NCBI GenBank assembly: GCA_019635735.1
Contig: JAHBYX010000001.1
Span: forward strand, 620,001 to 684,000
DNA length: 64,000 nt
Direction of reading: 5' to 3'
Source of the DNA: Mesorhizobium sp.
GTDB lineage: Bacteria > Pseudomonadota > Alphaproteobacteria > Rhizobiales > Rhizobiaceae
The position numbers were made by a program, and so were the translations under genes. Below the pieces are notes generated by a model. The model searched no databases and had not been told where the DNA came from. It saw only the letters and a program-made list of their open reading frames with translations. This document shows positions 15,990-23,828 of this stretch, in pieces; position 1 is the first letter of the stretch, and each line of letters starts with the position of its first letter.

Positions 15990-16116
15990 GTGGCTGGCTC
16001 CCGGGCTTGCTAGGTCGGTGGGATCGATCTCCCCCACGCCGACAACGCCGACAATGGCCGCAAATTCCCGCCAACCGAACCGTTCCCGCTTCACGCTTGC
16101 GTGATGCCGCAACGCA

Positions 16117-16146
16117 AAAAGCCCCCGGCCGGGGCCGGGGGCTTTT
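16117..16146 (-). terminator. GC-rich intrinsic terminator after sod
   Basis: AAAAGCCCCCGGCC and GGCCGGGGGCTTTT pair as a 14-bp stem with a 2-base loop. On the minus strand the hairpin is followed by TTTTTGCG. It is the only good terminator downstream of the superoxide dismutase gene, although the palindromic repeat element lies between them. Confidence 0.8.
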
Positions 16147-16170
16147 AACGGTCTGCGCACACAGGTCTCA

Positions 16171-16313
16171 GAGACTGTTTCGAAATTCGCTCTGGCGAGT
16201 CATCTGGTGGCGGTTTCGAGAACCGGAGCGCAGCGGACATTTGGGTCCGTGAGCACCGGAAGCGCAGAAAACGCCATCAGATGGCCGCCAGAGTAGGATT
16301 TCCAAACAGTCTC
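16171..16313. repeat. Palindromic intergenic repeat element overlapping the sod stop codon
   Basis: The ends GAGACTGTTT (16171-16180) and AAACAGTCTC (16304-16313) are perfect inverted copies. Further in, CTCTGGCG with CATCTGGTGGCG pairs with CGCCATCAGATGG and CGCCAGAG, giving a long imperfect stem. The centre holds a GCGGAC/GTCCGT hairpin flanked by the near-direct repeats ACCGGAGCGCAG and ACCGGAAGCGCAG. I recall the ACCGGAGCGCAG...GTGAGCACCGGAAGCGCAG core from many intergenic regions of Mesorhizobium-type genomes. The right end reaches into the sod stop codon (16312-16314). Confidence 0.75.
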
Positions 16314-16908
16314 AGGCCTTCTCGTACATCTCAAGGACATAGTCCCAGTTGATAAGGCTGTCGACGAAAGCCTCCAGATACTTCGGCCGCGCGTTGCGGT
16401 AGTCGATGTAGTAGGAATGCTCCCACACGTCGACGCCGAGGATCGGCGAGCCGCCGTGGACGAGCGGATTCTCGCCGTTCGGGGTCTTGGAGATCTCGAG
16501 CTTGCCGTTCTTCACCGAGACCCAGGCCCAGCCGGATCCGAACTGCGTCGTGCCGGCGGCGATGAAATCCGCCTTGAACTTGTCGTAGCCGCCGAGGTCG
16601 CTGTCGAACGCCTTCTGCAGCTTGCCCGGCAGCTTGTTGCCGCCGCCGCCCTTCTTCATCCACTTCCAGAAATGGATGTGGTTGTAGTGCTGGGCCGCAT
16701 TGTTGAAGAGGCCGGCATTCTTGCCGAACGAGGCCTTCACCACCTCCTCGACCGACTTGCCTTCCATGCCGGCTTCGGCGGCGAGCTTGTTGCCGTTGTC
16801 GACATAGGCCTTGTGGTGCTTGTCATGGTGGTATTCCAGCGTCTCCTTCGACATGAAGGGCTGCAGCGCCTCGTAGTCGTAGGGCAGCGGGGGCAATTCG
16901 AAAGCCAT
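16312..16908 (-). CDS. sodB: Superoxide dismutase, Fe type
   Basis: This 198-residue enzyme dismutates superoxide to peroxide and oxygen. The metal ligands fall at His27 (EYHHDKHHKAY), His77 (QHYNHIHFW), Asp160 and His164 (DVWEHSYYIDYRN). The second-sphere Gln is at position 73, four residues before His77, as in iron-type enzymes; a cambialistic enzyme is also possible. No signal peptide is present, so it is cytosolic. The C-terminal codon and stop lie in the right arm of a palindromic repeat element, suggesting that the extreme C-terminus was set by insertion of that element. Confidence 0.95.
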   Translation of the reverse strand: MAFELPPLPYDYEALQPFMSKETLEYHHDKHHKAYVDNGNKLAAEAGMEGKSVEEVVKASFGKNAGLFNNAAQHYNHIHFWKWMKKGGGGNKLPGKLQKAFDSDLGGYDKFKADFIAAGTTQFGSGWAWVSVKNGKLEISKTPNGENPLVHGGSPILGVDVWEHSYYIDYRNARPKYLEAFVDSLINWDYVLEMYEKA

Positions 16909-17062
16909 GGCTCAATCTCCTGTTTGAAATGAAACGCGCGGACCTTGTTGTGAGGGCCAGGCCCGCGTCTCGCTCCGTCCCCTATCTAGGACGTCGGATG
17001 CCGGAAGGGAACGGCGGCCGGCAACAGATTCATGGGTGCAGGCGGAATAGGGTTCTCGTCCG

Positions 17063-17932
17063 TCACCCGGAATGCGCGAAATCCCAGTAGAGTTCGCGCG
17101 CCTTCTTGGCGACCGGACCCGCCTGCAGGTGGCGGTCCTCGATGCGGGTCACGGGCACGACCTTCGAGTGGTTGCCGGTCGAGAAGATCTCGTCCGCATC
17201 CATGAAGTCGCGAACCGTCAGCGCCTTCTCCACGGTCCTGATGCCGCCCTCGGCCAGCAGCGAGATGGTGCGGGCGCGCGTGATGCCGGAGAGGAACGTG
17301 CCGTTGGCCGCCGGCGTGAAGGCGACGCCGTCCTTGACCATGAAGATATTGGACGAGCCCGTCTCGGCGACATTGCCCAGCATGTCGAGCACCAGCGCAT
17401 TGTCGAAGCCGCGCGACTTGGCTTCCAGGATCGCGCGCCCGTTGTTGGGATAGAGACATCCCGCCTTGGCGTTGGTCGGCATGGTCTCGATCGTTGGCCG
17501 GCGGAACGGCGACACGGTCACCGAGAAGCCCGACGAGGCGATCATCGGCGATTCGTAGAGGCACAGGCAGAAGCGGGTGGAGTCCGGATCGGCCGGCACG
17601 CCCATGTAGCCGCCGTGCTCGGCCCAGTACATCGGGCGGATGTAGACGGCGGTCTTGCCGTCGAACTTCTTCAGCCCGTCGAGCGTCAGGCCGACGATCT
17701 CCTCGGCGGTTTTGGAAGGCCCGAGCCCCAGCGCCGTCGCGGAGCGGTTGACGCGCTCGCAGTGCAGATCGAGATCGGGCGAGACGTTCTCGAACCAGCG
17801 CGCACCGTCGAACACGCTGGATCCCAGCCACATCGCATGGCTGCGCGGGCCGATCAGCGCCACGTTGCCCTCATGCCAGTCGCCGTCGACATAGGTCCAG
17901 GTCAGCGATTGGGCGGCGGTCGAGAGGCTCAT
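17063..17932 (-). CDS. Class IV aminotransferase, branched-chain amino acid aminotransferase-like
   Basis: A 289-residue PLP enzyme of fold type IV. The region around PPNAKAG-like TNAKAGCLYPNNGRAILEAK contains the Schiff-base lysine (about residue 155). GNVAETGSSNIFMVKDG and FLSGITRARTI are the phosphate-binding motifs typical of branched-chain aminotransferases. It most likely transfers amino groups between branched-chain amino acids and 2-oxoglutarate, although D-amino acid or aminodeoxychorismate-lyase-like specificity cannot be ruled out. I take the ATG at 17932 because GGTGG lies 6 bases upstream; another ATG sits nine bases earlier. No ilv genes are adjacent. Confidence 0.85.
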   Translation of the reverse strand: MSLSTAAQSLTWTYVDGDWHEGNVALIGPRSHAMWLGSSVFDGARWFENVSPDLDLHCERVNRSATALGLGPSKTAEEIVGLTLDGLKKFDGKTAVYIRPMYWAEHGGYMGVPADPDSTRFCLCLYESPMIASSGFSVTVSPFRRPTIETMPTNAKAGCLYPNNGRAILEAKSRGFDNALVLDMLGNVAETGSSNIFMVKDGVAFTPAANGTFLSGITRARTISLLAEGGIRTVEKALTVRDFMDADEIFSTGNHSKVVPVTRIEDRHLQAGPVAKKARELYWDFAHSG

Positions 17933-18075
17933 GATATCCACCTGCGGATTGTTCGTGCTGGCGCCGTTCTATCCAATTCCGGCGAAATGCCAACGTCAAA
18001 TACCTGCCCGGCCGGCCTTCTTGGTCCAAGGGGCAGCATCGGGAGGCGACGATCAGGCTTGACCCCGCCCGCTCG

Positions 18076-18777
18076 ATGCAATCAGACTCGCCGCCGATGC
18101 AACCGCACGCTTCCTCCTATTCCGCCTTCGTCTTCGACGCCTACGGCACCCTGTTCGACGTCCATGCGGCGGTGAGGCGCCATGCGGCCGGAATCGGCCC
18201 CGAGGGGCAGATGCTGTCGGAGATCTGGCGCGCCAAGCAGCTCGAATATTCCTGGACCCGCACGCTGATGGGTTCCTACCTCGATTTCTGGCAGCTGACC
18301 GAGCAGGCGCTCGACTTCGCGCTGCGCAAGGTGCCGTCGGTCGATCCGGCCTACCGCACCGCGCTGCTCGACGCCTACTGGAAGCTCGACTGCTACCCGG
18401 AAGTGCCGGCAGTACTCAAAGAGTTGAAGTCGCATGGCGGGCGTGTCGCGATCCTCTCCAACGGCTCGCCGGCCATGCTCGAATCCGCCGTCAATTCCGC
18501 CGGACTGGATCTCGTCATCGACGACATCTTCTCGGTCGATCAGGTGCGCCGCTTCAAGACCGATCCGTCCGTCTACGACCTCGTCACCACCGCCTGGCGG
18601 CTCTATCCCGGCAAGATTTCGTTCCAGTCCTCCAATCGCTGGGATGCCGCGGGCGCGAAGAAATTCGGCTTCCGCACCGTCTGGATCAACCGCACCAACC
18701 AGCCGGACGAGTATCTCGACCTTGCGCCCGACCTCATCCTGACCTCGCTCGAAGGCCTCGCCGCGCGCTCGTTGTGA
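18076..18777 (+). CDS. Haloacid dehalogenase, type II ((S)-2-haloacid dehalogenase)
   Basis: A 233-residue HAD-superfamily hydrolase. The nucleophile motif FVFDAYGTLFDV (Asp21) starts the Rossmann core. Motif II is ILSNGSP (about residues 126-132), and the type II-specific FKTDPSVYDL with SSNRWDAAGAKKFG closes the active site. These enzymes hydrolyse 2-haloalkanoates to hydroxy acids; some relatives act on other small substrates. Residues typical of true dehalogenases (the Arg near YSWTRTLMG, and Ser-Asn in SSNRWD) are present. No regulator or transporter is adjacent. The start may be 18076 or 18097; neither has a good ribosome site. Confidence 0.87.
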   Translation: MQSDSPPMQPHASSYSAFVFDAYGTLFDVHAAVRRHAAGIGPEGQMLSEIWRAKQLEYSWTRTLMGSYLDFWQLTEQALDFALRKVPSVDPAYRTALLDAYWKLDCYPEVPAVLKELKSHGGRVAILSNGSPAMLESAVNSAGLDLVIDDIFSVDQVRRFKTDPSVYDLVTTAWRLYPGKISFQSSNRWDAAGAKKFGFRTVWINRTNQPDEYLDLAPDLILTSLEGLAARSL

Positions 18778-18924
18778 CGTCCGCGCAACAGCTCCTCCGC
18801 GGTCACATCTTCGTCAAGCTTTCCTCACCCTCGCGCCCGATTCACCCCGCCTTAACCCTTAGGCGTTGCAACCGACATGGGAGGGTCGGCGTTGCGGCGG
18901 CACAAACAAGGGCATCGGCACAGA

Positions 18925-19638
18925 ATGACAATCTCATCCACCTCCCATCTCTCGCGCAGGGCCTTCCTGGCGGGCGGCGCCGCACTCGCGGTCTCCGGCT
19001 GCACGACCATCGGGACCGCACCGCCGCCGCAACTGGCGCAGCGGCCGCAGCTCGGCGTCGATCCCTCGTTCGGCTCCTACGTGTCGATGTATGCCGCGCG
19101 CGAGGACGGCGGCTACCAGCTGCCCGCCATCCCGATCGAGAAGATGGACCGCCGCTTCCTCCGCCAGATCGTCGCCGATCCGACCGGCGAGCCGGCCGGC
19201 ACGATCGTCGTCGATACGGCCAGCCACTTCCTCTACCTGGTCCGCGGCGGCGGCGAGGCGATCCGCTACGGCGTCGGCCTCGGCCGCGCCGGCTTCGAAT
19301 GGTCGGGCCGCGCCGTCATCCAGTGGAAGCAGGCCTGGCCGAAGTGGACGCCGCCCGACGAGATGATCGGCCGCCAGCCAGAGTTGGAGAAATGGAGCGT
19401 CCGCAACGGCGGCCAGCCGCCCGGCCTCGACAACCCGCTCGGGGCGCGTGCGCTCTACATCTTCCAGAACGGCGAGGACACGCTCTACCGCCTGCACGGC
19501 TCGCCCGAATGGTGGTCGATCGGCAAGTCCGTCTCCTCCGGCTGCGTGCGCCTGCTCAACCAGGACATCATCGACCTCTACGACCGCGTCCCGAACAAAT
19601 CGCCGATCCTGGTGACGAGCGGGCTGGGGACGGCGTGA
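18925..19638 (+). CDS. L,D-transpeptidase (YkuD) lipoprotein/TAT-type exported protein
   Basis: A 237-residue envelope enzyme. The N-terminus reads SRRAFLAGGAALAVSGC, which combines a twin-arginine-like start with a lipobox (AVSGC), so it is probably a lipoprotein. The YkuD catalytic domain runs over about residues 90-235, with RLHGSPEWW and the active-site motif SVSSGCVRLLN (catalytic Cys). It forms 3-3 cross-links in peptidoglycan or attaches proteins to it, important in polar-growing Hyphomicrobiales. I start at 18925 because the signal begins there. Confidence 0.92.
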   Translation: MTISSTSHLSRRAFLAGGAALAVSGCTTIGTAPPPQLAQRPQLGVDPSFGSYVSMYAAREDGGYQLPAIPIEKMDRRFLRQIVADPTGEPAGTIVVDTASHFLYLVRGGGEAIRYGVGLGRAGFEWSGRAVIQWKQAWPKWTPPDEMIGRQPELEKWSVRNGGQPPGLDNPLGARALYIFQNGEDTLYRLHGSPEWWSIGKSVSSGCVRLLNQDIIDLYDRVPNKSPILVTSGLGTA

Positions 19639-19670
19639 CAGGGTAGAATCCGACAGCTCCTTGCGCCTGC

Positions 19671-19698
19671 GTTGAACATCGATTACCTTTTGTTCAAC
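19671..19698 (+). promoter_or_regulatory. Operator of the PIN toxin-antitoxin module
   Basis: GTTGAAC (19671-19677) and GTTCAAC (19692-19698) are perfect inverted 7-mers, 21 bases apart (two DNA turns). They end 13 bases before the antitoxin start and directly before its GGAGG ribosome site. Autoregulation by the antitoxin-toxin complex is expected for such modules. Confidence 0.6.
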
Positions 19699-19711
19699 AC
19701 AGGAGGCTTGT

Positions 19712-20002
19712 ATGGGCGAGCATATCCCCGCCGCTACGGACGCCGAGATCGCGCGGACCCGCAACAGGCTCGTCCTCGATCAGGCGAAGGCCGAGGGCCT
19801 TCTCGGCTCCGCCAAGAACACACGCCTGTCGGGGCGTGTGTCGTCGGAGCTCGTCGACGCCGCCAAGAAGCGCGCCCACGTGACGTCGGACACGGAACTG
19901 CTGGAGCTTGCCCTGTCCCGTCTGGCGCTGGAGGATGATTTCGGAGCCCGTCTCGTCGCGCGCAAGGGCAGCCTCCCCGCGGACCTAGACCTTGGGATTT
20001 GA
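19712..20002 (+). CDS. Antitoxin of a VapBC-like module
   Basis: A 96-residue small protein directly upstream of a PIN-domain gene. Residues about 37-75 (TRLSGRVSSELVDAAKKRAH, then TDTELLELALSRLALED-like) resemble a ribbon-helix-helix DNA-binding antitoxin. The C-terminal FGARLVARKGSLPADLDLGI segment would bind the toxin. The GGAGG ribosome site is strong. It overlaps the toxin frame by 11 bases, so the two are translationally coupled. The exact antitoxin family is not recognised. Confidence 0.7.
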   Translation: MGEHIPAATDAEIARTRNRLVLDQAKAEGLLGSAKNTRLSGRVSSELVDAAKKRAHVTSDTELLELALSRLALEDDFGARLVARKGSLPADLDLGI

Positions 20003-20573
20003 TCTCGCCGAGGCCCTTCGCTCCCTCAAGCCCCAGAAGCGCGGCGGCACGCTGGCCCGGCGCGACGATGCCAGCCTGAACTGGGTCGCGGACGAACCTC
20101 CGATCGGCGGCCCGCTGCTCCTCGACACGACTGTCTATCTGGATATCCTGCAGGGCCGCTCGCCGCCCGAGGTCGACCGCCTGCTGACCTATCGGCTCTG
20201 CCATCACTCCGCGACCTGCCTGGCCGAACTGACGCACGCCTTCGGCCGACTGGACCCGAAGCACGCCGCGACGAAGCATGTGCTGGAGGTGATCCGCAAG
20301 ACCATCACCGACATCCCGGCCCACCGCCTTCATGCCCCCGACATCGCCACCTGGGGGCATGCCGGCATCCTGGCCGGCCTGGCGTTCCGCCTGAGCCATC
20401 TGCCCAAGGGCGAAGGCCACGAGCGCAAGTTCCTCAACGACGCGCTGATCCTCCTCCAAGCGCGGCAAATCGGGGCGAGCGTGCTGACGGGCAATGTGAG
20501 GGACTTCGACCTGCTTTCGCAGTTGGTGCCGACGGGGCGGGTTGTTGTCTATCGAAAGCCAGAAGCGCCGTGA
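19992..20573 (+). CDS. PIN-domain ribonuclease toxin (VapC-like)
   Basis: A 193-residue protein with a PIN domain from about residue 42. The acidic residues fit the nuclease site: Asp45 in LLLDTTVYLDIL, Glu79 in CLAELTHAFG, Asp150 in FLNDALILLQA and Asp171 in GNVRDFDLL. Such toxins cleave tRNA or rRNA and are silenced by the cognate antitoxin. The protein is longer than typical VapC (~130 residues) because of a 40-residue N-terminal extension. The start is probably TTG 19992, overlapping the antitoxin stop. Its last 25 bases overlap the convergent Shedu gene. Confidence 0.82.
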   Translation: MGFDLAEALRSLKPQKRGGTLARRDDASLNWVADEPPIGGPLLLDTTVYLDILQGRSPPEVDRLLTYRLCHHSATCLAELTHAFGRLDPKHAATKHVLEVIRKTITDIPAHRLHAPDIATWGHAGILAGLAFRLSHLPKGEGHERKFLNDALILLQARQIGASVLTGNVRDFDLLSQLVPTGRVVVYRKPEAP

Positions 20574-21763
20574 CCGGGCTTCGAGGGTGCAGCTGCCACC
20601 TCGGCGTCGTCCACGATGAACTTGGCCCGCGCGTAGAGTTCATCGAACGTCATCACCTCGGGCCAGCGAAGGGAGCGGCGGAACAGCTCGAACGACCTAA
20701 ACTTGTCCTTGTTCGCCCCATTCTGGTTAACCAGCCCTCCAAGGTTGCCGATGACGAGAAAGGACCGGGGCTGGAATTGAAATAGGGTCTCGCCGGTTGG
20801 ATCGCCGGTCTCAGGATTGTCCGGCCTGTGTACTTCCGTCAGGTCCTCAAGTGCTCTTTGCACAGTGACTTGAATCTGGGACACGGCGCCGGCCAGCTCG
20901 ATGCTCGGGGCGAAGACGCCGGGCCGGTATTCCCTCACCAGTTGAGTTTCCGATGTTTTGATTTCGACAAAGCAGAGTGAGTTGATGGCGGCGACGGTCT
21001 TCATAAGCGCGTCTACCTCCTTGCCCCGGCCGGTGATGTTATAGCCGGCGACCCTCGCTTTCAGCGATTGGCCGTCCAATTTGTCCATCGGCACATAGGA
21101 GAGGCCGTAGCCGAATATCCACGTGTTCCGCTCAAAGAAGGCCTGCCAAGCATCCTCCATGCGACCGTGGACGGCTAGCTTCTCGCTCTCGCGGAAATCC
21201 TCGTCGTCCAGCATTCGCTTAAAGTAAGTCAGCTCCTTCTTGCGTCGGGCCAAGCTGTAGATCTCTTGCGCCTGCATATCTGTCTCCAGCACGGCGTTCA
21301 GGAGCGTGGGATCTTCCATCAAGACCTTGGCAATCTGGCGCCGGTCGAACGACGACTGAACGTGCGCACGGTCTGGTAGTCTCCCACCATCCTCATCCAC
21401 GAAAATCATGGTCTCGCAGGTCTTGATGAAGGTCAGAAGCTCGTCGATTTCCTTGCCATAGAGGGGAAAGGACTCGACTGCGTAGGGCATGTCCTTGCTG
21501 TTCCATTTCTGAAACGTAAGCGTACTGACCTTGTGGCTGTCCTCATGGAGCGTCGCTTTGAACTGGTAACGTCCAGCACGGCTCCTGCGCAAGACGATTT
21601 CCTTACCTTCTCTCACCGCGATAATTCCCCCTTTGCCCTCAACCACCCGATGAATGAATCGCTTGGGCGGGATATCCGTCTCACCGGCTTTTGTTATCCG
21701 ACGGGAGTAATAGGTGAAGTGAGGAAGTCGTCCCCAAAAATACTCCTCATCTCTGTGCGACAT
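20549..21763 (-). CDS. Shedu-type anti-phage nuclease (DUF4263, SduA-like)
   Basis: A 404-residue single-gene defence protein. The N-terminal half is a domain of unknown fold (about 1-195). The C-terminal DUF4263 nuclease domain (about 200-385) shows the PD-(D/E)xK pattern Glu249-x-Asp251 (GKEVDALMK) and Glu267-x-Lys269 (CFVEIKTSE), followed by the family segment ELAGAVSQIQ with Gln296/Gln298. Shedu proteins act alone as tetrameric DNA nucleases that restrict phage. The start at 21763 has GGAGAGACG upstream. Codon and base use are visibly less GC-rich than the neighbours, which suggests horizontal acquisition. It is tail-to-tail with the PIN toxin, overlapping by 25 bases. Confidence 0.88.
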   Translation of the reverse strand: MSHRDEEYFWGRLPHFTYYSRRITKAGETDIPPKRFIHRVVEGKGGIIAVREGKEIVLRRSRAGRYQFKATLHEDSHKVSTLTFQKWNSKDMPYAVESFPLYGKEIDELLTFIKTCETMIFVDEDGGRLPDRAHVQSSFDRRQIAKVLMEDPTLLNAVLETDMQAQEIYSLARRKKELTYFKRMLDDEDFRESEKLAVHGRMEDAWQAFFERNTWIFGYGLSYVPMDKLDGQSLKARVAGYNITGRGKEVDALMKTVAAINSLCFVEIKTSETQLVREYRPGVFAPSIELAGAVSQIQVTVQRALEDLTEVHRPDNPETGDPTGETLFQFQPRSFLVIGNLGGLVNQNGANKDKFRSFELFRRSLRWPEVMTFDELYARAKFIVDDAEVAAAPSKPGHGASGFR

Positions 21764-21786
21764 CGTCTCTCCGACATCAATTCAAT

Positions 21787-21812
21787 GGCCCAATATACTG
21801 GGAATATTGGCC
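21787..21812 (-). promoter_or_regulatory. Inverted repeat upstream of the Shedu gene
   Basis: CCAATAT (21790-21796) and ATATTGG (21804-21810) are perfect inverted 7-mers around a 7-base spacer, extended by GGCC on both sides with one extra C on the left. The element lies 24 bases before the Shedu start, in an A/T-rich island, where an operator or promoter would be expected. Confidence 0.45.
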
Positions 21813-21976
21813 GGGAGTCACGAGATGCAGCAGAATCCACAGCTGCGCAATTGCTTTGCGCATCATCTGGAAAGGAGTCGGGAAAGCCCGATCGTTGGCC
21901 GAACCAGACCGTCGGTAAGCCACCCCAGAGCCAGACATTAGCCCCGGCTCCTATCGATGGCAGCCGCGGGGCTGAC

Positions 21977-23623
21977 TCAAAACCCCTTCTTCAAACTTCC
22001 CAGCACCCCCCGCACGATCGCTCTGCCGACCGACGAGCCCACCGAACGCACCACCGACTTGATCGCCGCCTCGGTCACGCTCTGGCGGTTCGAGGTGCGC
22101 GGGCGCGGGGCGGATTGGGTGCGGCCGCGCGGGCGCGAGTAGCCGTCGTCGCGGTCCCCGCCGCCGAAATCCGGCAGCGTCCAGCGCGAGCGGCCGTGCT
22201 CTTCGCCCAGATCTTCCTTCTCGCGAGCCTTCGCCTCGGCCTCCTGGGCTTCCTTGGCGCGCTTCTGCAGCAGTTCGAACGCCGACTCGCGATCGACCGT
22301 CTGGTCGTATTGACCGGCGACCGGGCTGTCCGCGATCACCTTCCGGCGCTCCTCGGGCGAGATCGGGCCGAGCCGCGAAGAAGGCGGGCGGATCAGCGTG
22401 CGCTGAACCATGGAGGGAATGCCCTTTTCCTCCAGCGTCGACACCAGTGCCTCGCCGGTGCCGAGCTGGGTGATGGCGGCGGCGCAGTCGAAATCGGGGT
22501 TCGGCCGGAACGTGTCGGCCGCCGTCTTCACCGCCTTCTGCTCGCGCGGCGTATAGGCGCGGAGAGCGTGTTGAATCCGGTTGCCCAACTGCGCCAGCAC
22601 GGTTTCCGGCACGTCGAGCGGGTTCTGCGTGACGAAATAGACGCCGACGCCCTTCGAGCGGATCAGACGGACCACCTGCTCGACGCGCTCGACCAGCGCC
22701 TTCGGCGCATCGTTGAACAGGAGATGCGCCTCGTCGAAGAAGAAGACGAGCTTCGGCCTGTCCGGGTCGCCGACCTCCGGCAGTTCCTCGAACAGTTCCG
22801 ACATCAGCCAGAGCAGGAAGGTCGCGTAGAGGCGCGGATTGGTCATCAGCTTGTCGGCGGCGAGCACGTTGATCGCGCCGCGCCCGTCCGGCGTCGTGCG
22901 CATCAGGTCGGCGATCTTCAGCGCCGGCTCGCCGAAGAAGTTCGACGCGCCCTGCTGCTCGAGGATCAGCAGGCTGCGCTGGATCGCGCCCACCGACTGG
23001 CGGGTGACGTTGCCGTAGCGCGCGCCGATCTCGGCCGCCCGCTCCGCCATATCGGCGAGCATCGCCTGCAGGTCCTTCAGGTCGAGCAGCAGCATGCCCT
23101 CCTCGTCGGCGAGCTTGAAGGCGATGTTGATGACGCCTTCCTGCGCCTCCGTCAGGTTCATCAGCCGCGACAACAGCAGCGGCCCCATCTCGGAGACGGT
23201 GGCGCGGATCGGATGGCCCTGTTCGCCGAACAGGTCCCAGAAGATCACCGGGAACTCCTGGAACTCGTAGGGCTCGAGCTTCACGTCGGCGGCGCGCTTG
23301 ACGAGAAAATCCTTCGCCTCGCCGATCGCCGCCACGCCCGAGAGATCACCCTTGATGTCGGCTGCGAAGACCGGCACGCCGGCATTGGAAAAGCTCTCGG
23401 CCAGGATCTGCAGCGTCACGGTCTTGCCGGTGCCGGTCGCGCCGGTGACGATGCCGTGCCGATTGCCGTATTTCAGCAGCAGCTCCTCCGGTCTCTGATA
23501 CTCGTTGGACGGCGTGCGGCTCGCCCCCAGGAAGATCTTCTGGTCCTGCTTGTCCTGCTTTCCCCACATCGGGTCGGTCTCCGGCATGCGAATACTGATG
23601 TCGGCGCAGGCTTCGGGCGCCAT
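21977..23623 (-). CDS. HerA-like ATPase (DUF853/YjgR family)
   Basis: A 548-residue cytosolic P-loop ATPase of the HerA/FtsK superfamily. The Walker A motif is GIVTGATGTGKTVTLQ (about residue 60), Walker B is PKLVFFFDEAHLLF (about residue 300), and VYFVTQNPLDVPE is the sensor-like segment. The last ~120 residues are charged and low in complexity (REKEDLGEEHGRS). This family is widespread in proteobacterial chromosomes and its role is unknown. It has no NurA-like or Sir2-like partner here. The start could also be the ATG at 23587 or 23569. Confidence 0.85.
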   Translation of the reverse strand: MAPEACADISIRMPETDPMWGKQDKQDQKIFLGASRTPSNEYQRPEELLLKYGNRHGIVTGATGTGKTVTLQILAESFSNAGVPVFAADIKGDLSGVAAIGEAKDFLVKRAADVKLEPYEFQEFPVIFWDLFGEQGHPIRATVSEMGPLLLSRLMNLTEAQEGVINIAFKLADEEGMLLLDLKDLQAMLADMAERAAEIGARYGNVTRQSVGAIQRSLLILEQQGASNFFGEPALKIADLMRTTPDGRGAINVLAADKLMTNPRLYATFLLWLMSELFEELPEVGDPDRPKLVFFFDEAHLLFNDAPKALVERVEQVVRLIRSKGVGVYFVTQNPLDVPETVLAQLGNRIQHALRAYTPREQKAVKTAADTFRPNPDFDCAAAITQLGTGEALVSTLEEKGIPSMVQRTLIRPPSSRLGPISPEERRKVIADSPVAGQYDQTVDRESAFELLQKRAKEAQEAEAKAREKEDLGEEHGRSRWTLPDFGGGDRDDGYSRPRGRTQSAPRPRTSNRQSVTEAAIKSVVRSVGSSVGRAIVRGVLGSLKKGF

Positions 23624-23828
23624 CGACCGGTATAAAGAGGCCCCGCCCCGCCCACAATGGCTGTGCGCCGATTAAGCCGAAAGGACGGTTGCGCAAGCCC
23701 TGCGGTTGCGACTATCTGCTGGCGCAGCAGCGGGGGAGCGCGGGCCGTCACTTTGGCATTGCGGCGCTTTTCCCGGGACCGTACCCTGCTCACTGGGGGA
23801 CGGGTCGAGAAAGATCGCCGGAGCCTAA

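Noticed and set aside
21977..23623. HerA-like ATPase as a partner of the neighbouring Shedu defence gene
   Set aside because: The DUF853/YjgR type is widespread as a housekeeping gene and lacks NurA, Sir2 or other defence partners; base composition is native, unlike the Shedu gene.
21533..23635. A 700-codon plus-strand frame opposite the Shedu and HerA-like genes
   Set aside because: Both minus-strand genes have clear catalytic motifs; the plus frame is Arg-rich shadow sequence.
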